A DNA stretch of 64,000 bases from the NCBI GenBank assembly GCA_051861205.1, contig JBHYDC010000007.1, positions 124,001-188,000 on the forward strand, in the 5' to 3' direction. The translations under genes were made by a program, and so were the position numbers. This DNA is from JBHYDC01 sp051861205. GTDB taxonomy: Bacteria > Pseudomonadota > Alphaproteobacteria > Rhizobiales > Pleomorphomonadaceae. Positions 63,533 to 64,000 of the stretch are shown in pieces; the first letter of the stretch is position 1; the number at the start of each line of letters is the position of its first letter. Below the pieces are notes generated by a model that ran no database searches, was not told the origin of the DNA, and saw only the letters and a list, made by a program, of their open reading frames with translations.

Positions 63533-64000
63533 CTACTTCTCCACAAAGGCCTTTTCGATGACATAGGTCGCCGGCTTCGAGCTGGAACCTTCCTCAAAGC
63601 CCATGTCCTTCATCAAGCCCACCATATCGGACAGCATCGCTTCGCTGCCGCAAATCATCACCCGGTCGTCTTCGGGGCCGAGCGGGGGCAAACCGAGATC
63701 GGCTGAAATCTTGCCACCTCGAAGAAGGTCGGTCACCCGGCCTTCATGGGCGAAGGCTTCGCGCGTGACCGTGGGGTAATAGAGAAGCTTGTCGCCGACG
63801 AACTCGGACAGAACCTCGTCCGACCGCACCATGTCCACCGTGTCGCGGCCATAGCCAAGCTCGGCGATGAAGCGGCAGCCGTGGATAAGAACAATCTGGT
63901 CGAAGCGATCGTAGACCTGCGGGTCCTTGATGATCGACACGAAGGGCGCAAGGCCGGTTCCGGTCGAAACCAGGTAAAGCCGCTTTCCCGGCAGGAGGCT
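63533..64000 (-). CDS. fpr: Ferredoxin-NADP+ reductase, C-terminal part (N-terminus beyond window)
   Basis: The frame is open to the right edge, giving 156 residues of the NADP-binding half. It has LYLVSTGTGLAPFVSIIKDPQVYDRF (pyrophosphate loop), VLIHGCRFIAELGY, YYPTVTRE and VMICGSEAMLSDM, and ends in ATYVIEKAFVEK, the C-terminus typical of bacterial Fpr. The FAD-binding half lies outside. Fpr exchanges electrons between NADPH and ferredoxin or flavodoxin and is often induced by oxidative stress. Confidence 0.93.
   Translation of the reverse strand, partial: SLLPGKRLYLVSTGTGLAPFVSIIKDPQVYDRFDQIVLIHGCRFIAELGYGRDTVDMVRSDEVLSEFVGDKLLYYPTVTREAFAHEGRVTDLLRGGKISADLGLPPLGPEDDRVMICGSEAMLSDMVGLMKDMGFEEGSSSKPATYVIEKAFVEK

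Overview
The window is high-GC, gene-dense chromosomal DNA of an alphaproteobacterium, most likely of the order Hyphomicrobiales (Rhizobiales). Pointers are an almost canonical CpdR response regulator, an ExoF-type polysaccharide export protein, homospermidine synthase, a suhB/mmgR-like small RNA beside an inositol-monophosphatase-family gene, a speF-type leader before ornithine decarboxylase, and a ROSE-like thermometer before an Hsp20 gene. Genus cannot be told from the sequence. There is no insertion sequence, prophage, CRISPR array or rRNA operon; one tRNA gene (Val, GAC) is present.

Layout: (1) 1-9117 is an exopolysaccharide locus: a GT4 glycosyltransferase (cut by the left edge), a tyrosine-kinase-like P-loop protein without the Walker A lysine, a Wzx-type flippase and, divergently, a Wzy/O-antigen-ligase-type polymerase, a secreted GH123/DUF4091-like protein, a tiny membrane protein and an ExoF-like outer-membrane export protein. 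(2) 9310-20603: a chemoreceptor, a vanadium-haloperoxidase/CRTAC1 pair, tRNA-Val, cpdR, N-formylglutamate amidohydrolase, the sRNA plus hisN, an alpha/beta hydrolase, hsp20 and threonine aldolase. (3) 21008-27859: glutamate synthase gltB and gltD, split by a DUF433/DUF5615 toxin-antitoxin-like pair. (4) 27917-34304: envelope functions on the minus strand (DUF459 SGNH protein, lytic transglycosylase, outer-membrane beta-barrel, NfeD/QmcA pair, GNAT). (5) 34407-37126: ornithine decarboxylase with a long attenuator-type leader, and a divergent LysR regulator. (6) 37228-46925: NicO-type Ni/Co exporter with DUF1007 partner, a large DUF2157/GDYXXLXY membrane protein, a C26 peptidase, a TRAP transporter in convergent arrangement and a lone CheY-like regulator. 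(7) 47074-56027: 5'-nucleotidase, ferrochelatase, homospermidine synthase, a heme-copper-oxidase-like small protein, a KamA-family radical SAM enzyme, a WD40/CobW pair and a MarR regulator. (8) 56130-64000: EamA transporter, LacI regulator, D-2-hydroxyacid dehydrogenase, trehalose synthesis (otsB-otsA), KDPG aldolase, ChaN-like protein, Dabb protein and the C-terminal part of ferredoxin-NADP reductase.

Functional links: regions 5 and 7 together give ornithine to putrescine to homospermidine, with the first step apparently controlled by a leader ORF followed by an intrinsic terminator. GltBD links to nitrogen assimilation. The most rewarding items for follow-up are the ODC leader, the sRNA with its promoter repeats, the ROSE-like hairpin, the toxin-antitoxin insertion in gltBD and the haloperoxidase/CRTAC1 pair. 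Many GC-rich antisense frames are open for long stretches but show no protein-like sequence and were left out.
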